Shown: in pieces, positions 16,287 to 24,934 of the stretch | Position numbering within the stretch: position 1 is the first letter of the stretch | Layout: the number at the start of each line of letters is the position of its first letter | NCBI GenBank assembly: GCA_026394195.1 | Contig: JAPKYS010000071.1 | Location: forward strand, 1-64,000 | Length of the DNA stretch: 64,000 bases | Source of the DNA: a bacterium | GTDB lineage: Bacteria > Electryoneota > B3-LCP | Reading direction: 5' to 3' | The notes under the pieces: generated by a model | Seen by the model: only the letters and a program-made list of their open reading frames with translations | Database searches by the model: none | What the model was told of the DNA's origin: nothing | Translations under genes and position numbers: made by a program

Positions 16287-17578
16287 TGCATAAAGTACTA
16301 GCGCTAACCGTCAAGGATCTGCGCCTGATGATCCGTGATAAAGCCGGTTTTTTCTTCATATTCTTCTTTCCGTTGCTTTTTGCCATCTTCTTCGGCGTAA
16401 TCTTTTCAGGGGAGGGAGGAAGCAGCGCGATTCCCATCGCCATGGTCGATGAGGATAGTTCGGCAAACTCTGCAAAATTCATCGCTACTCTTGCCGCCGC
16501 GCCGGAAATCAATGTTTTGCAGACCACCCGCGCTGATGCTGTCGACAAGGTGCGCAGAGGGAAACGTGCGGCGTATATCGTGCTGCATAAGGGATTCGGT
16601 GAAGCATCCGAGAGAATGTTCTGGGGTGATCCTGCTGAGGTGGAGATAGGCCTTGATCCTTCCAGAAAAGCAGAAGCAGGAATGCTGCAAGGGGTTCTAA
16701 CCCGCTATTTCATGGAAGGGCTGACAGCTTCCTTCACCGATCCAACCCAGATGCGCCGCCACTTCCGCCAAAGCCAGGAGAAGATTAAGACCGCCCCGGA
16801 GAAGGATAAACCCTACTGGACTCCTCTGAGCAGCGCATTAACCCAATTGGATTCCTTCTTCGCTCAATCAGCAACGGATTCGGTCAGGGATTCCTCGAGT
16901 GCTCAAAATAAAGCGAAGGGGAAGGGTTGGGAACCCCTGAAAGTGGTTGTCAGCGACGTTGCCGTGAATCAAAATGGCCCCAAGAATCCATTCGACGTGA
17001 CGTTTCCCCAGGCGGCAATCTGGGCGATGATCGGCTGCGCGGCTGCCTTCGGAATATCTCTGGTGACTGAGCGCCGTGGCGGCACGCTGATGCGGCTTCA
17101 TACCGCTCCCTTGTCGCGCTGGCAGATCCTGGCTGGAAAAGCCGTAGCCTGCTTTATCACCATCGTAACGGTCAGTCTGGCACTGTTTCTGTTCGCATCC
17201 GTAATCTTTCATATTCGTGTAGGGTCTATACTGATGCTGCTCCTGGCGATCATTTCTGCGGGAATCTGTTTTGTCGGCATCATGATGTTGCTCTCGGTTA
17301 TGGGCAAGACTGAAGCCTCTGCCGGCGGTATCGGCTGGGCAGTGCTGCTGGTGATGAGTATGATCGGCGGAGGGATGATCCCCCTGCTTTTCATGCCCGC
17401 CTGGATGCAGACCTTCAGCAGCATCAGCCCGGTCAAATGGGCGATTCTGACCATTGAAGGCGCGGTCTGGCGCGGTTTCAGTCCCGAACTGATGCTAACA
17501 CATTGCGGCATTTTGGTTGCCATCGGATTGGTTTGCTTTATAATCGGAGCCCGGGTCTTCCAATGGACGGAAGGATAA
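16286..17578 (+). CDS. ABC-2 type transporter permease
   Basis: A 430-residue membrane component. One N-terminal helix (about 20-40) is followed by a large extracytoplasmic domain (about 45-230), then five to six C-terminal helices, the ABC2_membrane_3 layout. The extracytoplasmic part is polar and Lys-rich near residues 160-215. It pairs with the preceding ATPase, probably as an exporter with two copies of each; the substrate is not predictable. The ATG at 16286 shares an A with the ATPase stop codon, and a TTG three bases upstream is in frame. Confidence 0.93.
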   Translation: MHKVLALTVKDLRLMIRDKAGFFFIFFFPLLFAIFFGVIFSGEGGSSAIPIAMVDEDSSANSAKFIATLAAAPEINVLQTTRADAVDKVRRGKRAAYIVLHKGFGEASERMFWGDPAEVEIGLDPSRKAEAGMLQGVLTRYFMEGLTASFTDPTQMRRHFRQSQEKIKTAPEKDKPYWTPLSSALTQLDSFFAQSATDSVRDSSSAQNKAKGKGWEPLKVVVSDVAVNQNGPKNPFDVTFPQAAIWAMIGCAAAFGISLVTERRGGTLMRLHTAPLSRWQILAGKAVACFITIVTVSLALFLFASVIFHIRVGSILMLLLAIISAGICFVGIMMLLSVMGKTEASAGGIGWAVLLVMSMIGGGMIPLLFMPAWMQTFSSISPVKWAILTIEGAVWRGFSPELMLTHCGILVAIGLVCFIIGARVFQWTEG

Positions 17579-17668
17579 ACAAGTGGTATGGATCGAATGG
17601 CGGCTTCTCAGGGTTCCAAGGCAACTTCAAAACTGATCTGATCCATGGAAAAATCCGGTTAACTCTTG

Positions 17669-18015
17669 CTTGAAGACGGCGCGCAATTCCTCGGCGAAGT
17701 GCTGTACGCGGCGGCTACCTATCTTCCCACCAAGGGCAACGTATTTATTTCCGTTTGGATTTTGTCTACAAAGTCAATGAAGGCCGCCCCAACATCGTCG
17801 ATCGACATAAAAATGGTGAAATTCACCTTTTGATTAATACGCCGCTCGGCAGAGAGTCCTACTACGATGAGCGTATCGTCGGCGAAACTGCTTATCGGCT
17901 GGGACTACCCCTGATCACCACCCTCTCCGCTGCTGAAGCCGCCATCGGAGCGATTGAAGCGATTGGCAATCGCCCTTTGCAGCCGGTCAGGTTGCAGGAT
18001 TTGTATCCACACTGA
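17669..18015 (+). pseudogene. Decayed fragment of carbamoyl-phosphate synthase large subunit (carB), C-terminal end
   Basis: Two in-order but out-of-frame pieces of CarB are present. Bases 17669-17752 read ...L-P-T-K-G-N-V-F-I-S-V, the start of the C-terminal allosteric MGS domain. From 17758 another frame reads Y-K-V-N-E-G-R-P-N-I-V-D...L-I-N-T-P-L-G-R...Y-D-E-R...P-L-I-T-T-L-S, its end. About 45-50 residues expected between the pieces are missing, and the frame changes at the junction. The rest of carB (nearly 1000 residues) is absent upstream, where the ABC permease ends at 17578. This is an internally deleted relic, not a functional gene. Confidence 0.8.
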
Positions 18016-18289
18016 AAGCAAAAAGAAGGTATCATAAGCAAGTTCAGCAGAAATTTTCAAAAGGTGTTAAAATTTCTACGACAAAAACAGATTATTTTAG
18101 AATAAATATCATTGCAGCCAGTCGTACTCATTGATCTTTCCTCTGTTCAGATCATCACCTTCCTGCATTACCTGCCAGCAATAACCATAAGCCATCTGGG
18201 ATGACCACAAACAATAATCACCGAATATGATGAGTTATTTGCCCAGTAGGTGTCGTTGGCGTGATTGGTGAAAAATTTCGCAAATTCTC

Positions 18290-18318
18290 TGGACATTGAC
18301 GAAACTATTTATTATATT
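18290..18318 (+). promoter_or_regulatory. Likely promoter of cysC with a long leader
   Basis: TGGACA (18290-18295), 17-base spacer, TATATT (18313-18318). The predicted leader is about 190 bases to the ATG at 18517. The stretch 18016-18289 upstream is AT-rich and shows no gene. Confidence 0.55.
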
Positions 18319-18417
18319 ATGCCCAGAAAAAAGTGAGGTTCATTGTTATTAATTCGACCGGAAAATACTGGACAAACTATAAGCTGTCATTCACGCAAAC
18401 GAAGCGCGTCGGGAATC

Positions 18418-18476
18418 GGACAGCCGCTTCCGAACAATTCGGAATAGCGGGCGAACACTGTCCACCATAAAGTGGT
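18418..18476 (+). promoter_or_regulatory. Structured leader RNA element upstream of cysC
   Basis: Three nested helices form one hairpin: GGACAG (18418-18423) with CTGTCC (18458-18463), CCGCT with AGCGG, and TCCGAA with TTCGGA around a CAA loop. A second small hairpin, CCAC...GTGG, follows directly at about 18463-18476. I do not recognise a known riboswitch class. It could be an attenuator, a protein-binding leader or a new structured RNA. Confidence 0.5.
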
Positions 18477-18516
18477 CGGGTTAATAAGACAATAATATAA
18501 ATTGCCGAGGGAGCTG

Positions 18517-19146
18517 ATGACCAAAATAAAAGCGACCAACATCACCTGGCATGAAAGCCACGTCGCCCGTAAAGATCGCGAAGAACTTCTCCACCAGAAA
18601 GGTTTCACCATCTGGTTCACAGGTTTGCCATCGTCAGGTAAGAGCACGACGGCTTTTACCCTTGAACATGAACTGACTAAAAGGGGACAGTTGGCTTATG
18701 TGCTCGATGGTGATAACATACGCCACGGGTTGAATAAAAATCTGGGATTCACCGCCGAGGACCGGGAAGAGAATATCCGGCGTATCGGTGAGGTTGCCAA
18801 GCTGTTCGCCGACGCAGGATTCATCACCATGACCAGCTTCATCTCACCCTATTGCAAAGACCGTGATCTCGCCAGGCAAATTCATGAAAACAACGGGTTG
18901 GATTTCATCGAGGTCTTCATAGATACTCCGATTGGACTCTGTGAAAAGCGCGACCCTAAAGGATTATTTGCCAAAGCTCGGAAAGGTGAAATCAAAGGGT
19001 TTACCGGTGTTGATGATCCTTACGAGGTTCCGCTTAAGCCTGAGTTGATTCTGGACACCGGTAAAAAATCTCCGCAGGAGTTGGTTGTAGACCTCATAAA
19101 ATTCCTGACAAAGAGACGGCTGATTCCGGCACCTATTGCCAAATAA
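18517..19146 (+). CDS. cysC: Adenylyl-sulfate kinase
   Basis: A 209-residue APS kinase. It phosphorylates adenosine 5'-phosphosulfate to PAPS, the sulfate donor for sulfotransferases and for assimilation. The P-loop is G-L-P-S-S-G-K-S-T-T. The D-G-D-N-I-R-H-G-L-N-K-N-L-G-F block and the F-I-S-P-Y segment are canonical, as is F-I-D-T-P-I-G-L-C-E-K-R-D-P-K-G-L. The ATG at 18517 has GAGGGA upstream. No sulfate adenylyltransferase is next to it. In this genome PAPS probably feeds the two sulfotransferase genes of the glycan cluster, which is inference. Confidence 0.95.
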   Translation: MTKIKATNITWHESHVARKDREELLHQKGFTIWFTGLPSSGKSTTAFTLEHELTKRGQLAYVLDGDNIRHGLNKNLGFTAEDREENIRRIGEVAKLFADAGFITMTSFISPYCKDRDLARQIHENNGLDFIEVFIDTPIGLCEKRDPKGLFAKARKGEIKGFTGVDDPYEVPLKPELILDTGKKSPQELVVDLIKFLTKRRLIPAPIAK

Positions 19147-19245
19147 TCGACGGATTTAGTGGAGCATATACCGCCTCCATTAATCGGTTCGCTCAAGGAG
19201 CGTATATTCGGTTTCGATCATGAATCTTTACGAATAAGGTTTTCC

Positions 19246-19806
19246 ATGAAGGTCAAATTTGTTAAGGATCTGATGCTGCCGCTCTCGCATTACGGTGTAG
19301 TGGCGCAAAGCGTCTCGATCATGGAAGCCTATGATGCTCTCGAAGAGGCATATACAAGATTGCTCCCCGACCGCCAACCACCCAGAGCGGTCTTAGTTGT
19401 GGATGAACGGGGCAATGTGGTCGGTCAGATCGGGCATATAGAGTTCCTGAAAGCGCTGGAACCCAAATATAGTCTCTTCGGCGATCTGGAAGCCATCTCC
19501 AAAGCCCAGTTATCCGCAGACTTCGTGCAGTCTGTGATGGATACATACCACTTGCTGCAGGATGACGTCATGGTTCTGACGCGGCAAGCCGTGAACGTTA
19601 AGGTCAAGGACGTCATGCGGCCGCTCGTTGAAAGCATCGATGCTGATGCTCCACTCACCGCGGCAATCCATAAGATGCTGATGTGGCAGGCCATGCGGGC
19701 ATTGGTGACCAGCCAAGGAAAAGCCGTCGGTATTTTGCGCCTCGCTGACCTGTATGCCGAAGTTGGCGCCTGCATCCGTGTGATCGAAAAAGAGCGATCG
19801 CATTAA
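19246..19806 (+). CDS. Protein with a CBS domain pair
   Basis: About 186 residues with two CBS motifs, one at V-K-D-L-M-L-P-L...V-V-G-Q-I-G and one at V-K-D-V-M-R-P-L...G-I-L-R-L-A-D-L-Y. CBS pairs bind adenine nucleotides and act as energy sensors. The gene lies directly upstream of the sulfhydrogenase operon and probably belongs to its regulation or energy sensing (context inference). I prefer the ATG at 19246, which has a TAAGG-type site upstream and begins at the domain; an in-frame GTG at 19159 would add 29 residues. Confidence 0.82.
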   Translation: MKVKFVKDLMLPLSHYGVVAQSVSIMEAYDALEEAYTRLLPDRQPPRAVLVVDERGNVVGQIGHIEFLKALEPKYSLFGDLEAISKAQLSADFVQSVMDTYHLLQDDVMVLTRQAVNVKVKDVMRPLVESIDADAPLTAAIHKMLMWQAMRALVTSQGKAVGILRLADLYAEVGACIRVIEKERSH

Positions 19807-19897
19807 GTTGATGAATTATCATTAAGTCCAACCAGTCATTACAAACTTGCATCACCAGGTTAACATCAGGGTAAATCGAATCCACAGGTAGATTCTT

Positions 19898-21034
19898 ATG
19901 AATAAAGCAACTACATCCTCGAACCGTCATTATATCCTGCAGAGCGGGGATTTTCAGAGATTACTTGATAGCATCATCGGAAATGGATACCGCTGTCTGG
20001 GACCTACTGTACAGGATCAGGCCATTGTCCTTGATGACGTCAGCAGTGTAAAAGACCTGCCGGTAGGTTGGTCGGATAATCAACAAGCCGCCGCATATCG
20101 TCTGCAAAAAAACGGATCCCCGGCATTTTTCGGATATGTGTTGGGACCGGGGTCCTGGAAGAAATTCCTTTACCCGGCCCGGGAACGGCTGTTGACCACA
20201 ACTCGTTCGCGCTCCGGCTGGAAAGCCGAAGCAAGCGCTGAGCCGGTACAAAAGATGGCATTCCTCGGCATACGTCCCTGCGAGCTTCAAGCCTTGGCGG
20301 TCCTGGATAAAGTGCTCCTCGAAGGTACCTATGCGGATCCAGTGTATCGTGCCCGTCGCAGCCAGATTTTGGTTATTGCCGTGAACTGTGCAGAAGTCGG
20401 GGGTACCTGTTTTTGTGACTCGATGAGTACAGGTCCCAAGGCTGTTTCAGGCTTTGACCTCGCCTTGACGGAGATCATCACCGATGGGAAACACCACTTT
20501 GTAGTCGAATCAGCGACGGCAAAAGGCGATGAAATCGTCAAGTTGGCTCATGGTGTTTCCGCATCCGACCAGGAGATCAGTAAAGCCGATGCCGTTTCGA
20601 CCGCAGCAGCGAAGAAGCTGAGTAAAAAACTGAATACGATCGGTGTCAAAGATTTGCTGGCGCGCAACCTGACGCATCCTCGCTGGAAAGAGACAGCGGG
20701 TCGCTGTTTAACCTGTTCGAACTGCACCTTGGTCTGTCCCACCTGTTTCTGCATCACCGTCGAAGACTACACCGACCTGAAGGGCAACTCCGCAGAACGG
20801 GTCAGAAGATGGGATTCCTGTTTCACCATGGACCATTCCTATATACACGGCGGTAGTATCCGGAATACGCCGGATTCACGCTACCGCCAATGGTTAACGC
20901 ACAAGTTCTCCTCATGGTGGGAACAATATGGCATATCAGGGTGCGTTGGATGTGGCCGCTGCATCACCTGGTGTCCCGCAGCCATCGACGTTACCGAAGA
21001 AATTCAAGCGATCCGCGATAGTGAAAAAACATAA
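19898..21034 (+). CDS. hydB: Sulfhydrogenase beta subunit (4Fe-4S dicluster protein)
   Basis: A 378-residue iron-sulfur subunit of the HydB/AsrA type. The C-terminal third carries two ferredoxin-like cysteine clusters: C-L-T-C-S-N-C-T-L-V-C-P and C-V-G-C-G-R-C-I-T-W-C-P. The N-terminal part has conserved C-E motifs (G-I-R-P-C-E-L-Q-A, and G-G-T-C-F-C). In group 3b NAD(P)-linked [NiFe] hydrogenases this subunit relays electrons between the FAD subunit and the hydrogenase core. It is the first structural gene of a compact operon (beta, cNMP protein, gamma, delta, alpha). Confidence 0.93.
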   Translation: MNKATTSSNRHYILQSGDFQRLLDSIIGNGYRCLGPTVQDQAIVLDDVSSVKDLPVGWSDNQQAAAYRLQKNGSPAFFGYVLGPGSWKKFLYPARERLLTTTRSRSGWKAEASAEPVQKMAFLGIRPCELQALAVLDKVLLEGTYADPVYRARRSQILVIAVNCAEVGGTCFCDSMSTGPKAVSGFDLALTEIITDGKHHFVVESATAKGDEIVKLAHGVSASDQEISKADAVSTAAAKKLSKKLNTIGVKDLLARNLTHPRWKETAGRCLTCSNCTLVCPTCFCITVEDYTDLKGNSAERVRRWDSCFTMDHSYIHGGSIRNTPDSRYRQWLTHKFSSWWEQYGISGCVGCGRCITWCPAAIDVTEEIQAIRDSEKT

Positions 21035-21062
21035 AAAATAAGCTATCTCAGTAAAGAGGTCA

Positions 21063-21521
21063 ATGATGGAAACCCTCGAACGCGTTCTGGCGGAACACCC
21101 CTTCTTTAAGGGGCTGGAACCCAAGTATCTTCAACTCATAGTCGGCTGCGCTTCCAATGTGCGCTTTGATCCGGAACAGTGCATCTACAAAGAAGGCGAG
21201 CCTGTCGATCAGTTTTATCTGATCCGCCAGGGGCGTGTTGGATTGGAAATTAATGTCCCCAATAAAGGTCCGGTGGTCATTCAAACCATCACCGAAGGGG
21301 ATTTGTTAGGTTGGTCCTGGTTGATGCCGCCTTATGTAGCCAGGTTCACCGCCCGAGCTTACGAAATAACTCGTGCCATTGGTCTGGATGGCAAGTGCCT
21401 GCGCACCAAATGTGAAGCGGATCATGAATTGGGCTATGAATTCTACCGCCGGTTCGCTGATATCATCATCCAGAGACTCCAGGCAACCAGGTTGCAGCTT
21501 TTGGACGTCTATGGAAGCTAA
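21063..21521 (+). CDS. Cyclic nucleotide-binding domain protein in the hydrogenase operon
   Basis: A 152-residue single cNMP-binding (Crp-like) beta-barrel domain. The phosphate-binding cassette region reads G-D-L-L-G-W-S-W-L. There is no DNA-binding helix-turn-helix. Such domains are known neighbours of group 3b sulfhydrogenase genes and are thought to regulate or assemble the enzyme. The classical R/S-A of cAMP-binding cassettes is not kept, so the ligand is open. Two ATGs are adjacent (21063 and 21066). The GAGG site is better spaced for the second. Confidence 0.88.
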   Translation: MMETLERVLAEHPFFKGLEPKYLQLIVGCASNVRFDPEQCIYKEGEPVDQFYLIRQGRVGLEINVPNKGPVVIQTITEGDLLGWSWLMPPYVARFTARAYEITRAIGLDGKCLRTKCEADHELGYEFYRRFADIIIQRLQATRLQLLDVYGS

Positions 21522-21537
21522 TAATTAAGGTGGAGAT

Positions 21538-22371
21538 ATGAAAGCTGAAAATATAGACCCGATGTTAACCAAACCCCTGCGCATCCAACGGGTTCAACGC
21601 GAGTTACCGGACACCTTCACTCTGGAAATTCTTCCCAGCAACGGTGGGTTTCACTTCACGCCGGGCCAATTCAACATGTTGTACGTTTTCGGTGTAGGTG
21701 AAGTACCCATCTCCATCTGTGGAGATCCTGAAAAAAGTAAATCGTTGGTTCATACCATCCGAATCGTCGGATCAGTCACGCAGGCGATGAGCCGGTTGAA
21801 AAGCGGCGATACGATCGGAGTGCGTGGTCCCTTCGGTAGTTCATGGCCGCTGGCTGAAGCTGAAGGCAAGGACGTCGTGATCGTTGCTGGCGGTATTGGT
21901 CTTCCCCCGTTGCGTCCAGCAATATACCACATTCTCAATCACCGTGAAAAATACGGTAAGGTGGTTCTCTTATACGGCGCTCGCAACAAAGAAGAGATCA
22001 TTTTCTGGAAAGAACTGGAACAATGGAGATCGCGTTTTGACATGGAAGTCCATGTGACGGTTGATCGCGGATCTGGCAATTGGCACGGGAACGTGGGCGT
22101 CGTCACGACATTGGTTCCCAGGGCTACCTTCAACAGCGCTGATGCGATTGCCATGATGGTTGGTCCGGAGATCATGATGCGCTTTACGGTGCTTGAGCTT
22201 CTTAAACGCGGCATAACTGGAGATCGCATTTACATGTCGATGGAACGCAATATGAAATGCGGCGTAGGTATTTGTGGACATTGCCAGTGGAGCCATCATT
22301 TCATCTGCAAAGATGGTCCTGTCTTCAGCTATGAGCAGATCAAAGTACTCCTTGACAAACATGAGATCTAA
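21538..22371 (+). CDS. hydG: Sulfhydrogenase gamma subunit (FAD/NAD(P)-binding)
   Basis: A 277-residue ferredoxin reductase-like subunit (HydG/AsrB). The FAD-binding barrel is followed by an NAD(P) domain with [10 protein letters not shown]. The C-terminal [2Fe-2S] motif is C-G-V-G-I-C-G-H-C with a last Cys in F-I-C-K-D-G-P. It passes electrons between NAD(P)H and the hydrogenase or, in this family, reduces polysulfide. A GGAG site precedes the ATG. The stop is two bases from the start of the delta subunit. Confidence 0.93.
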   Translation: MKAENIDPMLTKPLRIQRVQRELPDTFTLEILPSNGGFHFTPGQFNMLYVFGVGEVPISICGDPEKSKSLVHTIRIVGSVTQAMSRLKSGDTIGVRGPFGSSWPLAEAEGKDVVIVAGGIGLPPLRPAIYHILNHREKYGKVVLLYGARNKEEIIFWKELEQWRSRFDMEVHVTVDRGSGNWHGNVGVVTTLVPRATFNSADAIAMMVGPEIMMRFTVLELLKRGITGDRIYMSMERNMKCGVGICGHCQWSHHFICKDGPVFSYEQIKVLLDKHEI

Positions 22372-22372
22372 T

Positions 22373-23152
22373 ATGGCACAACATAAAAAACCTAAAGTAG
22401 CCGTCTGGAAATTCGCCTCCTGTGATGGCTGCCAACTCAGTCTTCTGGATTGTGAGGATGAGCTCTTGGCAGTAGCCGGGGAAATCCAGATCGCCAATTT
22501 TTTGGAAGCCTCTCGTGCCGTTGTGAATGGACCATACGACGTTTCACTGGTGGAAGGTTCAATCACCACACCACATGACATCGTGCGCATTCAACAGGTG
22601 CGCAAACAATCCAAATATCTGATCACTATCGGCGCTTGTGCGACTGCCGGTGGGATCCAGGCGTTGCGCAATTTTAAAAATGTCAAAGACTACATAACGG
22701 CTGTTTATGCGCACCCCGAGTACATCGAAACTCTGGCTCTATCCACGCCAATTGCTGCGAATGTAGAGGTTGATTTCGAGCTGCGCGGCTGTCCCATCAA
22801 CAAGTATCAGCTGATCGAAGTCATCTGCGCATTGTTGAACAACCGCAAGCCCAACATCCCCAAGTACAGTGTCTGCCTGGAATGTAAGCAAAATGGAAAT
22901 GTCTGTGTGATGGTGGCTCAAGGAGTTAGTTGTCTTGGACCAGTCACTCAGGCTGGCTGTGGAGCGCTTTGTCCTGCCTATAACCGTGGTTGTTTCGGTT
23001 GTTTCGGACCCAAAGAAACGCCTAATACGATTTCCCTGAGCAATCGGTTCAGCGATCTTGGTATGAAGAAGGACGATATCATCCGAATCTATCGTACCTA
23101 CAATGCCTTCGCTGAACCCTTCCGCAAAGAGAGCGAAGCATATGAAAGATAA
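22373..23152 (+). CDS. hydD: Sulfhydrogenase delta subunit ([NiFe] hydrogenase small subunit)
   Basis: About 259 residues of the NuoB-like small subunit. The proximal cluster cysteines are in [11 protein letters not shown]. Further clusters are formed by G-A-C-A-T-A-G-G, the R-G-C-P segment, and the C-terminal C-L-E-C-K-Q-N-G and [13 protein letters not shown] motifs. The true start is the ATG at 22373, just after the gamma stop. The reading frame is open further upstream, but that part lies inside the gamma gene. Its end overlaps the alpha subunit start by 11 bases. Confidence 0.94.
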   Translation: MAQHKKPKVAVWKFASCDGCQLSLLDCEDELLAVAGEIQIANFLEASRAVVNGPYDVSLVEGSITTPHDIVRIQQVRKQSKYLITIGACATAGGIQALRNFKNVKDYITAVYAHPEYIETLALSTPIAANVEVDFELRGCPINKYQLIEVICALLNNRKPNIPKYSVCLECKQNGNVCVMVAQGVSCLGPVTQAGCGALCPAYNRGCFGCFGPKETPNTISLSNRFSDLGMKKDDIIRIYRTYNAFAEPFRKESEAYER

Positions 23153-24467
23153 AACTTCTAAAAAAGCCAAAACCGACGAAATCAGCGCCACAATCAAGGT
23201 TGATGCATTGGCGCGCATCGAAGGTGAAGCTGCATTTACCGTAAAAATCAAAGACTCCAAAGTCATAGATGCGAAGTTGAGAGTTTTTGAACCCCCCCGC
23301 TTCTTCGAAGCATTCCTGCGGGGTAGACGGTACCATGAAGCTCCGGACATCACCTCCAGAATCTGCGGCATCTGTCCGATTGCCTACCAGATGAGCTCGA
23401 TCCACGCCATGGAAAGCGCGTTCGCTGTGAAAGTATCTCCGCAAATCCGAGAACTACGGCGGTTGTTCTACTGCGGTGAATGGATTGAGAGCCACGCCTT
23501 GCATATTTTCATGCTGCATGCGCCTGATTTTTTAGGATACGAAGACACCATCCAGCTTGCCAAAGATCATCCTGACGTGGTTAAGATGGCGCTGGACATC
23601 AAAAAGCTGGGTAATGATATCGTCAAGCTACTCGGCGCCCGCGAAATTCACCCGCTTAGCGCCTGCGTCGGGGGGTTCTACAAAGTCCCCACGAAGAAAG
23701 CTTTGCAGCCTCTCATCGAGCGGCTCAGGTGGGCTATCGAGGCATCGGTTAAAACAGTCAAATTTACTTCGCAATTAACCTTCCCCGATCTCGAAAAGGA
23801 TTATGAGTTCGTATCCCTGCGCCACCCCAATGAATACCCGCTTTGCGAAGGTCGTATCGTCTCCAGCAAGGGGTTGGATATCGCCGTCAGTGAGTACGAG
23901 GACTATTTCGAGGAAGAACACGTCAAGCAATCCACCTCATTGCACTCCTTCATCAAGGGACGGGGCGAGTACCTGGTCGGACCTCTGGCTCGCTTCAACC
24001 TTAATTTCGACAAACTGACTCCAAGAGCGCAGGCCGAAGCCAAAGCAGTCGGCTTGATGCCTCCCTGCAAGAACAATTTCAAGAGTATTATTGTGCGAGC
24101 CGTTGAGCTTCTCTACGCCTGCGAAGAAGCTCTACGCATCATCGAAGGGTACGAAATGCCCGAACCATCCCGAGTTGAAGTTCACCCCATCGGGACGATC
24201 GGACATGGCGCTACGGAAGCCCCGCGAGGGATTCTTTATCACCGCTACACTCTCGATGAGCGCGGAACCATACGTTCGGCTAAAATAGTGCCGCCGACTT
24301 CGCAGAATCAGAAGATCATTGAGAAAGATCTGACTGATTTCGTATCGAAGAATCTGACTCTGCCCAAAGAGAAGTTAGGCTGGCAATGCGAGCAGTTGAT
24401 TCGCAATTACGATCCTTGTATCTCCTGTTCCTGCCACTTCTTGAAACTTAACGTCGAAGAACAATAG
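23142..24467 (+). CDS. hydA: Sulfhydrogenase alpha subunit ([NiFe] hydrogenase large subunit)
   Basis: A 441-residue catalytic subunit. The nickel-binding ligands are C75-x2-C78 in R-I-C-G-I-C and C426-x2-C429 in D-P-C-I-S-C-S-C-H. All four are cysteine, so this is not a selenocysteine hydrogenase. The residues after H432 form a nine-residue tail (F-L-K-L-N-V-E-E-Q), the peptide expected to be removed by the maturation protease encoded just downstream. The enzyme is a cytoplasmic group 3b bidirectional NAD(P)-linked hydrogenase by subunit composition. The ATG at 23142 lies within the delta gene end. Confidence 0.95.
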   Translation: MKDKTSKKAKTDEISATIKVDALARIEGEAAFTVKIKDSKVIDAKLRVFEPPRFFEAFLRGRRYHEAPDITSRICGICPIAYQMSSIHAMESAFAVKVSPQIRELRRLFYCGEWIESHALHIFMLHAPDFLGYEDTIQLAKDHPDVVKMALDIKKLGNDIVKLLGAREIHPLSACVGGFYKVPTKKALQPLIERLRWAIEASVKTVKFTSQLTFPDLEKDYEFVSLRHPNEYPLCEGRIVSSKGLDIAVSEYEDYFEEEHVKQSTSLHSFIKGRGEYLVGPLARFNLNFDKLTPRAQAEAKAVGLMPPCKNNFKSIIVRAVELLYACEEALRIIEGYEMPEPSRVEVHPIGTIGHGATEAPRGILYHRYTLDERGTIRSAKIVPPTSQNQKIIEKDLTDFVSKNLTLPKEKLGWQCEQLIRNYDPCISCSCHFLKLNVEEQ

Positions 24468-24484
24468 CCGGATCTGCAAAGAAA

Positions 24485-24931
24485 TTGCTCATTATCGGCG
24501 TCGGCAATGAGTCCCGGGGTGATGATGGCGTCGGCAAACTGATCGCTCGACAGGTCAGGGCGGCTCTTCTCCGCGAAGCTGATGTCTTGGAAATGGACGG
24601 TGAATCGGCTGAACTGATTGCAGCTTGGCAGCAAACAGATAGAGCGATCCTGATCGATGCGATGCGTTCCGGCCAACCTGTCGGAACGATCGTGCGATTC
24701 GATGCTTCCATCAAGCCGCTGCCACAGGAGTTCGCCCGCGTTGGTTCGACGCATAGTTTCGGAGTTGCAGAAGCGATCGAATTGTCGCGTACCTTGGGCA
24801 CATTACCAAGACAGGTGATTGTGTTTGGCATCGAGGGGGAATCCTTCGAAAACTTTAAACCGCTTTCACCTGAGGTGGCGGCAGCAATCCCTGAAGTAAT
24901 CAAACGAATCCTCAAGGAGATCAATACTTAG
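24485..24931 (+). CDS. Hydrogenase maturation protease (HycI/HyaD family)
   Basis: A 148-residue endopeptidase. The N-terminal I-I-G-V-G-N-E-S-R-G-D-D-G-V-G holds the nickel-binding Glu/Asp. A second site is the D-A-M-R-S-G segment, and a third lies near S-T-H-S-F-G. It clips the C-terminal tail of the large subunit after nickel insertion. It starts with TTG at 24485, 18 bases after the alpha stop; no ATG is available. It is followed four bases later by hypF. Confidence 0.92.
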   Translation: MLIIGVGNESRGDDGVGKLIARQVRAALLREADVLEMDGESAELIAAWQQTDRAILIDAMRSGQPVGTIVRFDASIKPLPQEFARVGSTHSFGVAEAIELSRTLGTLPRQVIVFGIEGESFENFKPLSPEVAAAIPEVIKRILKEINT

Positions 24932-24934
24932 ACA

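Noticed and set aside
18016..18289. Gene between the carB relic and cysC
   Set aside because: AT-rich with stops in all frames; no credible start.
23142..24467. Selenocysteine in the [NiFe] hydrogenase large subunit
   Set aside because: All four nickel ligands are encoded by Cys codons; no in-frame TGA.
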